64,000 nt of DNA from Lysinibacillus sp. FSL M8-0337 (GTDB lineage Bacteria; Bacillota; Bacilli; Bacillales_A; Planococcaceae). The first letter of the stretch is position 1, and every line of letters starts with the position of its first letter. Made by a program: the position numbers and the translations under genes. The stretch spans positions 2,728,001 to 2,792,000 of the forward strand of contig NZ_CP151996.1 of the NCBI RefSeq assembly GCF_038593855.1, read 5' to 3'. Shown here in pieces: positions 35,281-42,541 of this stretch. A model generated the notes under the pieces. That model was not told the origin of the DNA. It made no database searches and saw only the letters and a program-made list of their open reading frames with translations.

Positions 35281-36099
35281 TTATAGCATTTGTTTCTTCC
35301 ACTGTGTTAGTAAATCCTCTGACTTAGCAATGTCCACCTTTAACGCCACTTGCTTAGCAGAGCAGCGTTTTTTGGCTTTCGACCAAGCTTCCTCTAGTGA
35401 CGGTAAGTAACTTAAATTTTTGGTAGCTGCAACTAACTGGAAAAAGATATTCCCTTGAATATAATACCAACGAGCATTCATGCCATCTAGCTGAATCGCC
35501 TCTTCAATAAGACGTAGTGCCAAATACGGGCTTGCTTCCATGTGATTAATAAATTGCGCAAATGCTCCCCAATACAGTGCTATATTCGGTTGTAATTTAA
35601 TCGCTTCCGCATATTGTACCATTGCTTTATCAGGCTCTTTTGCGAGTACAAAATATTCAGCCATTGTATAATAAGCATTGGCCTGCGCTTCGATAGACCC
35701 TGCTAATAATTCATCTACTACTCGTCCAAATTGCTCATCGTCCTGACTGCCAATATAGGCACTAAGGACATCACGCTCTGGATACGATCCATCCGCACGT
35801 TCGACACTTTGCTTCACATTATCTGCAGTGTGGACTGGCATAGTAGCATAGCCATTAGCCTCTAAAAGTGCCACATGCTGTTGAATAATAGAATAAGAAC
35901 TATCTGCTACAAACGATTCGTCCTTTAATAATGCCTTCGCCAAGGTATAGCTTTCTTTCACTTGTCCACTGACAAATAATTCATTTATTAGTTGTACCTG
36001 TTCATTAAATTGATTGATCACGATAAAATCCTCACCTTCACCAAAGAGCTTTCTTATTGGTAGTTTACCATCTTTAGAGCGAAAAACAGCAATAATCAT
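35281..36099 (-). CDS. Hypothetical protein with TPR-like helices
   Basis: 272 aa. The C-terminal half shows tetratricopeptide-like helix pairs (ANAYYTMAEYFVLAKEPDKA, MVQYAEAIKLQPNIALYWGA, LALRLIEEAIQLDGMNARWY). The N-terminal ~100 residues are unassigned. No signal peptide. The ribosome binding site before the ATG is weak, so the start is uncertain. It is transcribed alone. Probably a protein-interaction scaffold; role unknown. Confidence 0.68.
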   Translation of the reverse strand: MIIAVFRSKDGKLPIRKLFGEGEDFIVINQFNEQVQLINELFVSGQVKESYTLAKALLKDESFVADSSYSIIQQHVALLEANGYATMPVHTADNVKQSVERADGSYPERDVLSAYIGSQDDEQFGRVVDELLAGSIEAQANAYYTMAEYFVLAKEPDKAMVQYAEAIKLQPNIALYWGAFAQFINHMEASPYLALRLIEEAIQLDGMNARWYYIQGNIFFQLVAATKNLSYLPSLEEAWSKAKKRCSAKQVALKVDIAKSEDLLTQWKKQML

Positions 36100-36361
36100 A
36101 AAACCAATGCATTCTTATGCTGTTTTTTTAATATAAATAATGTCATCCTACTTGCAACGTCAGCTTCAAAAAGCACCATTCATCAATTCCATAAAAAATA
36201 GCCATTATTTCCATACGAAATTTAGATAAATCCCTCCATCTTTCAAACTTTTTCACATAATAATAGTTATTATTTGGATATTTTTTCTGAATTATGAGAT
36301 AATTGAAGTAAAATAGTTTCATCTTTGGGGCAAGTAAATTTTATTTTAGGAGGGGCTTGCT

Positions 36362-36550
36362 ATGAATAAACGTTTTCATCTGTTATTACTTATTATGGGC
36401 AATTTATTAACACTTGGAGCCATTTTTATTTATGCTGTGCAAAGTCAAGTGCAAGTGGCCTTCAGCACCTATGGCCTCGTGATGGGATTATTAAGTACGC
36501 TGTTAATCATTATTTTTTATCTATGGGGCGATGCAGAACCCCACCTTTGA
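36362..36550 (+). CDS. Small membrane protein, 62 aa
   Basis: Reads MNKRFHLLLLIMGNLLTLGA with two hydrophobic helices (LLLIMGNLLTLGAIFIYAV and LVMGLLSTLLIIIFYLWG) and a short acidic tail. TTAGGAGGGG lies 7-8 bases before the ATG, strong support for a real gene. No family recognised. Its stop abuts the copy of the 22-bp repeat at 36550. Confidence 0.65.
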   Translation: MNKRFHLLLLIMGNLLTLGAIFIYAVQSQVQVAFSTYGLVMGLLSTLLIIIFYLWGDAEPHL

Positions 36551-36571
36551 GTGCCAGTCACTCAAACAATT
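36550..36571 (+). repeat. Third copy of the AGTGCCAGTCACTC repeat
   Basis: 22 bases identical to 35188-35209, in the same orientation, starting at the last base of the small membrane-protein gene. Confidence 0.75.
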
Positions 36572-36589
36572 TTCAAACAATTTAAGGTG

Positions 36590-36725
36590 CATGACTACTA
36601 AGTAAAAATCCATGAAGACTTCTGCTAACTATGCTAAAGCATAACGCAATAACTCAACTATGAGAGTTGTTGTGACTTATGTATTGCAGGCAGAATACAC
36701 AGTGGATTTTTACGCGTTAGTTGAT
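36590..36725. repeat. Palindromic, foldable element upstream of the polyamine operon
   Basis: GTAAAAATCCA (36602-36612) is perfectly mirrored by TGGATTTTTAC (36703-36713). Nested inside are TTCTGC/GCAGAA, GCAATA/TATTGC, and two local hairpins, TATGC-taaa-GCATA and CAACT-atgag-AGTTG. The whole can fold into one branched structure of ~112 nt. It lies upstream of, not within, the predicted sigma-A transcript of the downstream gene. It could be a miniature inverted-repeat element or an independent RNA. Confidence 0.6.
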
Positions 36726-36733
36726 CAGCTATC

Positions 36734-36747
36734 GGGGGTATCCCCCC
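36734..36747. other. GGGGG/CCCCCC short hairpin
   Basis: GGGGGTATCCCCCC, an isolated GC-rich hairpin in AT-rich surroundings. Its C-run could also pair with the GGGGG of the downstream ribosome binding site at 36869-36873, but the predicted promoter lies in between. Confidence 0.4.
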
Positions 36748-36808
36748 TCTAATTACGGCTAATAAATGTTGAAATAAAAAATTTTTTGTAGAAATTTAAA
36801 AACAATGA

Positions 36809-36837
36809 TTGAGTAGTAAATCAATTTTCTGTATAAT
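36809..36837 (+). promoter_or_regulatory. Sigma-A promoter of the polyamine operon
   Basis: TTGAGT (36809-36814), 17 bases, TATAAT (36832-36837). Transcription would start near 36843, giving a leader of ~38 nt before the TTG start. Confidence 0.7.
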
Positions 36838-36880
36838 CAGCTTGTTTGACAATACTTTATATGAACTTGGGGGTAGACAA

Positions 36881-38110
36881 TTGGGTAAAGCATTGATTAT
36901 AGGAGCTGGCGGAGTAGCCAGTGTTGTGGTACACAAGTGTGTTCAAAATTCGGACGTATTTGAGGAAATTTGTATCGCAAGTAGAACTGTTTCAAAATGT
37001 GACGCTCTAAAAGAAAAACTAGACGGCGGAAAAACAAAGATTCATACTGCACAGGTAGACGCTGACAATACAGATGAATTAATCGAACTTATTAAAAGTT
37101 TCGGACCAGATGTTGTCATTAATGTAGCGTTACCTTATCAGGACTTAACGATTATGGATGCTTGCTTAGCGACAGGTGTGCACTATGTGGATACTGCAAA
37201 CTACGAGCCACCTGAAACGGCAAAATTTGAATATAAATGGCAATGGGCTTATAAAGAGAAGTTTGAAAAAGCTGGCTTAACGGCATTACTTGGTAGTGGT
37301 TTTGACCCTGGTGTAACAGGCGTTTTCACAGCACATGCTCAAAAACATGAATTCGACGAAATCCACTATATCGATATCGTAGATGCCAATGCTGGTGACC
37401 ACGGTTATCATTTTGCAACAAACTTCAATCCAGAAATCAATATTCGCGAAATTACAGCGAATGGTCGTTACTGGAAAGAAGGCGAGTGGATTGAAACAGC
37501 ACCACTTGAGAAAAAAGAAGTTTATAACTTACCAGAAATCGGACCAAAAGATATTTACCTGCTATACCATGAAGAATTAGAATCAATTGCTAAAAACATT
37601 AAAGGTCTAAAACAAATTCGATTCTGGATGACATTCTCTGAAAAATACTTAACACATTTAAAAGTGCTAGAGAATGTAGGCATGACTTCTATTGAGCCAA
37701 TCGAATTCGAAGGGCAAATGATTCAGCCAATCCACTTCTTGAAAGCAGTATTACCAGATCCAGCATCACTAGGACCACGTACAAAAGGTAAAACAAATAT
37801 CGGCTGTATTATCCGTGGTTTAAAAGATGGCAAGGAAAAAACGTACTACGTATATAACGTATGTGACCATGAAGCGTGCTATAACGAAGTTGGTTCACAA
37901 GCGATTTCTTACACAACTGGCGTACCAGCAATGATCGGTGCAATGCTTGTTATGAACGGTCAATGGCAAAAACCAGGTGTTTGGAACGTAGAAGAATTCG
38001 ATCCAGATCCATTTATGGATGCATTAAACAAATGGGGTCTACCATGGCAAGAAAGCCATAACCCAGAATTACTTGACTTAGAGATCGAAGCGAAGGAAAG
38101 TAGCCGATGA
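36881..38110 (+). CDS. Carboxynorspermidine/carboxyspermidine dehydrogenase (saccharopine dehydrogenase family)
   Basis: 409 aa starting at TTG with GGGGGT 7-8 bases upstream. The Rossmann start KALIIGAGGVASVVVHKCVQ is followed by NVALPYQDLTIMDACLATGVHYVDTANYE and GSGFDPGVTGVFTAHAQKH, characteristic of the carboxynorspermidine synthase branch of the saccharopine dehydrogenases. It condenses aspartate semialdehyde with a diamine using NADPH. The next gene, overlapping by 4 bp (ATGA), is the matching decarboxylase, which strongly supports the assignment. Putrescine versus diaminopropane cannot be decided from sequence. Confidence 0.88.
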   Translation: MGKALIIGAGGVASVVVHKCVQNSDVFEEICIASRTVSKCDALKEKLDGGKTKIHTAQVDADNTDELIELIKSFGPDVVINVALPYQDLTIMDACLATGVHYVDTANYEPPETAKFEYKWQWAYKEKFEKAGLTALLGSGFDPGVTGVFTAHAQKHEFDEIHYIDIVDANAGDHGYHFATNFNPEINIREITANGRYWKEGEWIETAPLEKKEVYNLPEIGPKDIYLLYHEELESIAKNIKGLKQIRFWMTFSEKYLTHLKVLENVGMTSIEPIEFEGQMIQPIHFLKAVLPDPASLGPRTKGKTNIGCIIRGLKDGKEKTYYVYNVCDHEACYNEVGSQAISYTTGVPAMIGAMLVMNGQWQKPGVWNVEEFDPDPFMDALNKWGLPWQESHNPELLDLEIEAKESSR

Positions 38111-39246
38111 AACCAATTGATTTCACAAAAGTTCCATCACCTTCTTATGTAGTGGATGAACGACTATTAACAAAAAATCTTGAGCTTTTAAAGTCGATAC
38201 AAGATCGTACGGGCTGCCGTATTTTACTTGCTCTAAAAGGGTTTTCTATGCATTCAACATTCCCTTTAGTTGGTGAATACTTAGCTGGTATTACATCAAG
38301 CTCACTTTTTGAAGCCCGTCTTGGCTATGAAAAAATGGGCAAAGAAGTTCATGTCTATGCTCCTGCTTATGTAGAGCATGAAATGGACGAGCTTCTTGGC
38401 TATGTTGATCACATCGTCTTTAACTCTTTCAACCAATGGGCACAGTACAAGGATAAAGTAAAAGCTGCTGGCAAAACAATTGAATGTGGTATTCGTGTTA
38501 ATCCTGAGTACTCTGAAATTGAAACAGCACTATATGATCCTTGCTATACGAACTCTCGTCTTGGTACAACATTAGCTAACTTCGACAAATCTCAGCTTGA
38601 CGGTATTGATGGCTTACACTTCCACGCAATGTGTGAGCAAAACTCTGATACATTAGAGCGTATAATTGAAAAAGTCGAAGAAAAATTTGGTGATGTTTTA
38701 CACCAAATGAAATGGCTAAACTTCGGCGGTGGTCACCATATCACGCGTGAAGATTATGATGTAGAAAAACTAGTGAATATCATTAATTATATTCAAGATA
38801 AGTACAATCTCCTAGTGTATCTAGAGCCTGGTGAAGCAGTAGCACTGAATACAGGCTACTTAGTTGCAACGGTTCTTGATATTCAGAAAAACGGGATGGA
38901 TTTAGCTATTTTAGATACATCGGCAACTTGTCATATGCCAGACGTACTTGAAATGCCTTACCGTCCGATGATTATCGGGTCAGGTCAAGCAAATGAGCTA
39001 GCATACACATATCGCCTTGGTGGACTTACATGTCTTGCAGGTGATGTTATCGGTGATTACTCATTTGAAGAACCTCTAAAACCGGGCGATCGTCTTGTCT
39101 TTACTGATATGGCACATTACTCGATGGTTAAAAACCATATGTTTAACGGTGTCAACCTACCATCTATCGTTTCGTTTAACGATGAAGAAGGTATTAAAGT
39201 CATTCGTGAATTTAAGTTTGAAGACTATAGCGGTCGACTTTCTTAA
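38107..39246 (+). CDS. nspC: Carboxynorspermidine/carboxyspermidine decarboxylase
   Basis: 379 aa alanine racemase-fold PLP decarboxylase. PSPSYVVDERLLTKNLELL leads to the PLP lysine in LLALKGFSMHS (Lys44). Further motifs are HFHAMCEQNSDTLERI, NFGGGHHITREDYDVEKL, YLEPGEAVALNTGY and the TCLAGDVIGDYSF block with the catalytic Cys. It decarboxylates carboxy(nor)spermidine to (nor)spermidine. Second gene of a two-gene operon that ends at a strong terminator. Confidence 0.9.
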   Translation: MKPIDFTKVPSPSYVVDERLLTKNLELLKSIQDRTGCRILLALKGFSMHSTFPLVGEYLAGITSSSLFEARLGYEKMGKEVHVYAPAYVEHEMDELLGYVDHIVFNSFNQWAQYKDKVKAAGKTIECGIRVNPEYSEIETALYDPCYTNSRLGTTLANFDKSQLDGIDGLHFHAMCEQNSDTLERIIEKVEEKFGDVLHQMKWLNFGGGHHITREDYDVEKLVNIINYIQDKYNLLVYLEPGEAVALNTGYLVATVLDIQKNGMDLAILDTSATCHMPDVLEMPYRPMIIGSGQANELAYTYRLGGLTCLAGDVIGDYSFEEPLKPGDRLVFTDMAHYSMVKNHMFNGVNLPSIVSFNDEEGIKVIREFKFEDYSGRLS

Positions 39247-39250
39247 TCCA

Positions 39251-39288
39251 AATGAAAACCCCCTCCAAACATTGGAGGGGGTTTTCAT
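39251..39288. terminator. Bidirectional terminator
   Basis: ATGAAAACCCCCTCCAA and TTGGAGGGGGTTTTCAT form a perfect stem with a very short loop between the convergent nspC and cheW genes. Confidence 0.9.
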
Positions 39289-39312
39289 GTTATTCCTTTT
39301 GTTTGTCAAAAC

Positions 39313-39801
39313 TTATGCTTCTATGTTTTCTTTTTCATTTTCCAGCATTTTGTGTAAATAATTGATAATTTCTCGAATGCCATCTAAAGAATTTACAAGA
39401 ATTTTAGGATCTACATACGTAATCATACGGTTTTCTAAATTGGCCACTGCCGTAAAGTAACGTGTTTTTGAATAATTAACAAGCCCCATTTGCTTTAAAA
39501 TGGACTCATCTAAATCAAGAATTTCACGTGCCTCTGTTACGAGCAAGCCGTAGTTCACGACATCCGTATTAAGGACAATAATACGTGCTGTAGCCGCATT
39601 TGACGAACGATTATAGAGAATGCGCTCAAAATCTAATACAGGAATTAGCTCTCCTCGATTTCTTGTAAAACCTAATAAATAATTTGGTAAATGTGGAATG
39701 GGCGTTATTTGCTCTAATTTTTCAATTGAAATTGCTTGCTCCACTGGTACTGCATATTCTTCTGTACCACAAGCGAAAACTACTGCCTTGACACTTTCCA
39801 T
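39313..39801 (-). CDS. cheW: CheW-domain chemotaxis protein
   Basis: 162 aa, a single CheW domain: VVFACGTEEYAVPVEQAISIEKLEQITPIPHLPNYLLGFTRNRGELIPVLDFERIL, then ARIIVLNTDVVNYGLLVTEAREIL. It couples chemoreceptors to CheA. There is no CheV-type receiver domain. AAGGAAGTGA precedes the ATG. It stands apart from any che cluster, downstream of a peptidase gene with an 17-bp gap, so the two may be cotranscribed. Confidence 0.85.
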   Translation of the reverse strand: MESVKAVVFACGTEEYAVPVEQAISIEKLEQITPIPHLPNYLLGFTRNRGELIPVLDFERILYNRSSNAATARIIVLNTDVVNYGLLVTEAREILDLDESILKQMGLVNYSKTRYFTAVANLENRMITYVDPKILVNSLDGIREIINYLHKMLENEKENIEA

Positions 39802-39818
39802 TAGGTCACTTCCTTCTT

Positions 39819-40940
39819 TTAACGCTCATGTTTAGCTGTCTCTTTCACAATTTCCACAAGCAAATCTGCTAGTTTTTCTAATTCTTCTACAGGAATCTTC
39901 TCATTTGTCGTATGAATATCTTCATAGCCTACTGACAAGTTTACAGTAGGGATACCAAAGCCTGCAATAATATTCGCATCTGATCCGCCACCAGATATAC
40001 CTAGCTGTGGCGTGCGGTCAATGTTGCGGGCTGCTGCCATTGCTACTTGAACGACTTTATCTGACTCTGTAACGCGGAAACCTGGATACATTAGTTTCAC
40101 TTCTATCTCTGCACGTGCCCCCATTGCAGCGGCAACTTGTTCAAACGTATCTTGCATATGTTTCGTTTGAGCGTCAAGTTTTGACTTATCAATAGAACGA
40201 GCTTCTGCTAAAATTGTTACTTCATCGCACACAATATTCGTTGCTTGACCACCTTCAAAGCGACCAATATTAGCCGTTGTTTCTTCGTCCAAACGCCCAA
40301 GCTTCATTTGTGCAATACATTTTGACGCAACTGTAATCGCTGACACACCTTTTTCAGGCGCAACACCTGCATGCGCTGTTTTGCCGATGATTTTGGCAAA
40401 AATTTTCGCTTGGAATGGCGCTGCTGTCACGATTCCACCTACTTTGCCATCACTATCTACCGCAAAGCCGTATTTTGCACGAATAATTGAAGGGTCCAAT
40501 TCTTTCGCCCCCACAAGTCCGCTTTCTTCTCCTGCTGTAATGATGAACTCAATATCACCATGTTCGATTTGTTGTTCTTTTAAGCGTTTTACCATTTCAA
40601 ACATCGCTGCTAGACCCGCTTTATCGTCCGCGCCTAAAATCGTTGTGCCATCAGAAACGATATAACCATCTTCACGAAGAGACGGTTTAATGCCCTTTCC
40701 TGGTACAACTGTATCCATATGAGAAGTAAAATAGATTGGCTCAATGTCTAATGAACCTTTTAATGTCGCAATAATATTGCCAGCTCCATGACCATTTCGA
40801 GTATGTGCATCATCTTGCACTACTGTAAAACCAAGTGCTGTTAATTTGTCGATTAATACCGGCGCAATTAGTTGTTCATGTTTTGTTTCTGAATCGATTT
40901 GTACGAGCTCAAAAAACTCTTCTACTAAACGACTTGTCAT
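39819..40940 (-). CDS. Peptidase T-like M20 metallopeptidase (YqjE-like)
   Basis: 373 aa. Zinc-ligand motifs of M20 peptidases are visible: TSHMDTVVPGKG, TTILGADDKAGLAAM (bridging Asp), ITAGEESGLVGAKEL (catalytic Glu-Glu), DSDGKVGG, and a late GIPTVNLSVGYEDIHTTNE (His ligand). Predicted tripeptidase or related aminopeptidase. The ATG at 40940 has GGGAG ~9 bases upstream; a frame extension to 40979 lacks such support. YqjE occupies the comparable place in B. subtilis. Confidence 0.87.
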   Translation of the reverse strand: MTSRLVEEFFELVQIDSETKHEQLIAPVLIDKLTALGFTVVQDDAHTRNGHGAGNIIATLKGSLDIEPIYFTSHMDTVVPGKGIKPSLREDGYIVSDGTTILGADDKAGLAAMFEMVKRLKEQQIEHGDIEFIITAGEESGLVGAKELDPSIIRAKYGFAVDSDGKVGGIVTAAPFQAKIFAKIIGKTAHAGVAPEKGVSAITVASKCIAQMKLGRLDEETTANIGRFEGGQATNIVCDEVTILAEARSIDKSKLDAQTKHMQDTFEQVAAAMGARAEIEVKLMYPGFRVTESDKVVQVAMAAARNIDRTPQLGISGGGSDANIIAGFGIPTVNLSVGYEDIHTTNEKIPVEELEKLADLLVEIVKETAKHER

Positions 40941-41117
40941 GTTGTAAGACTCCCTTGATTTACGTGTTTTCCACGTCATAATATAAGTATTAGTTTAGCA
41001 CAATGACTGAAGAGTTGGAATAATACGCTAGTAGTAACTTCTTTATTTTGTCTTTTAATTCCGTAGAAATCCATGAATCGTTGGTAACCCTTTAGCAAGT
41101 GCCATTGCGTTTATAGC

Positions 41118-41432
41118 AAAAAAGAGGCTGGGACAAAAGAGAAAAAGTGTTAGATTGATGGCAGTCAATCTAACACTTTTTTGCTGCGCCGTTGTTGTCC
41201 GCTTCGGCGTTGCTTTCCGCTCAGCACAGTAAGACGCAACCCTCGCTAACGCGCAGAATGCCAGCGTCTTACGGTGTGTGCGTTCTGAGCAGGAGTCACC
41301 GCCTTCGCTACCAACAACTAGTGAACACTTCTATTTTTTTGCAAATAGCCAAGTTCCCATAATAGCAAAAATTTACGAACACCTTTCCTCTGTTCCTTAA
41401 ATTTTTTTTATTATGTTCCAGCCTCTTTTTCT
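41118..41432. repeat. Composite interspersed repeat, copy 2 (inverted), with outer inverted arms
   Basis: 41136-41318 is the reverse-complement counterpart of the repeat at 13825-14005 (about 85% identical by eye), including the AAGTGTTAGATT hairpin at 41142-41182. Around it, AAAAAGAGGCTGGGAC (from ~41120) is mirrored by GTTCCAGCCTCTTTTT (to ~41430), giving a ~315-bp unit. It fills most of the gap between the peptidase and coiled-coil genes. No gene within. Confidence 0.75.
41142..41182. terminator. Terminator hairpin within the interspersed repeat
   Basis: AAAAAGTGTTAGATTGATGG and its mirror with a T-run on each side, the same stem as at 13961 and 19120. Confidence 0.75.
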
Positions 41433-41452
41433 CTTTTGACTCGGCTTCGTTG

Positions 41453-42406
41453 TTAAATTTGTAAAATCGCCTTTTTTTCCTTCTGTAATTCTTCTAAATG
41501 AGCTACTGCTTTATGATGTTTTTCCTGTAAACGTCTAATTGTATTATGTACGTCATCTTGTACACGGGATACTTGCTCTCTTGCTGTTGATATTTTTGAA
41601 TGGACTGACCAAGCAGAAAAAATATCATCAAAGAAATAATCCGCAAATTTTACAAAACCGTCTGCCTCCACATGTAATGACTGGGTAGACAAATCTTGGA
41701 CATCAAGCAATTCATTATGAAAACGTTGCAAGGCAATTTGAGCATTATGAAGATAGCTTTCGGTTTTATCAAGCGCATCATGCTTTAAATGCGTGGCAAT
41801 AATGCCACCTCCAAAAAACGTATCCCATGTAGAAAATCCGCTCGCTGAATGCAGTGATGCGGCTGCCTGACCTAATTTAGTTAGCGCAATATCCCCCGCT
41901 TCTTCTGCTTCAGTTATCTCAAAAATTAACTGCTTGGTCATCACTTCTTCATTCGCAAGCTGTTCCAATTTGTGCGCATATTCAGGCTCGTGTAATTGGA
42001 GATAGCTTTGCTTTTTTTCTTGCAGATGACTTAGCGCTTGTTGCAATTGTTTTGCATTTGATTGGGTGAGCAAATGATTCACTTGCTCCAGGTCGATTGT
42101 TAAATCATGTAGCATTTTTTTGGCTTCATTGCTTTTCAATTCCAAAATTGCTGCTTTATCGACTTTCTCCGCTCTTAGCTCATCTTGCTGCCCTGTCCAA
42201 GTTCGAATCATATTCATAAATGAAAAACCTTCGAGCTTATCAAGTTTGATTCGAATTTGATTGAGTTCTGTAGAATGTTTGGAAATTTCCTGCCTTGCAT
42301 GCTCGATTTGTCCTTCAATTAAAAGCTTTTTTTCACTTAATCTATTAACATTTCTTAGCTGGGCATGAAGTTTTTCCTGCTCAGACTGTAATTGTTGCCA
42401 CTCCAT
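41453..42406 (-). CDS. Hypothetical coiled-coil protein, 317 aa
   Basis: Long heptad-like helices dominate residues ~1-170 (EWQQLQSEQEKLHAQLRNVN, AKQLQQALSHLQEKKQSYLQ) and ~265-317. A central, glycine-containing segment SGFSTWDTFFGGGIIATHLKHDALDKTESYL stands out. No signal peptide or membrane helix is seen. The family is not recognised by name, although the STWDTFFGGG...KHD pattern looks conserved. Monocistronic. Function unknown. Confidence 0.72.
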   Translation of the reverse strand: MEWQQLQSEQEKLHAQLRNVNRLSEKKLLIEGQIEHARQEISKHSTELNQIRIKLDKLEGFSFMNMIRTWTGQQDELRAEKVDKAAILELKSNEAKKMLHDLTIDLEQVNHLLTQSNAKQLQQALSHLQEKKQSYLQLHEPEYAHKLEQLANEEVMTKQLIFEITEAEEAGDIALTKLGQAAASLHSASGFSTWDTFFGGGIIATHLKHDALDKTESYLHNAQIALQRFHNELLDVQDLSTQSLHVEADGFVKFADYFFDDIFSAWSVHSKISTAREQVSRVQDDVHNTIRRLQEKHHKAVAHLEELQKEKKAILQI

Positions 42407-42501
42407 TCATCTCAACTCCCTTACCTATTTGTACGGGTGAGCAGCAAAAATGTTTCAATTATCTGTCATTTTTTGAATATATTTTTTTAGTCGTTCCATC
42501 T

Positions 42502-42535
42502 AAAAAACCCAGCAGCCAACTGGCTACTGGGTTTG
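42502..42535 (-). terminator. Terminator of the carboxyltransferase operon
   Basis: On the minus strand AAACCCAGTAGCCA and TGGCTGCTGGGTTT form the stem, followed by TTTTAG, directly after the stop of the gene at 42542. Confidence 0.85.
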
Positions 42536-42541
42536 TCCAAC

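Noticed and set aside
36590..36880. Polyamine riboswitch controlling the dehydrogenase gene
   Set aside because: A good sigma-A promoter at 36809-36837 lies downstream of the structured element, so the main transcript would not contain it. Kept only as a palindromic element.
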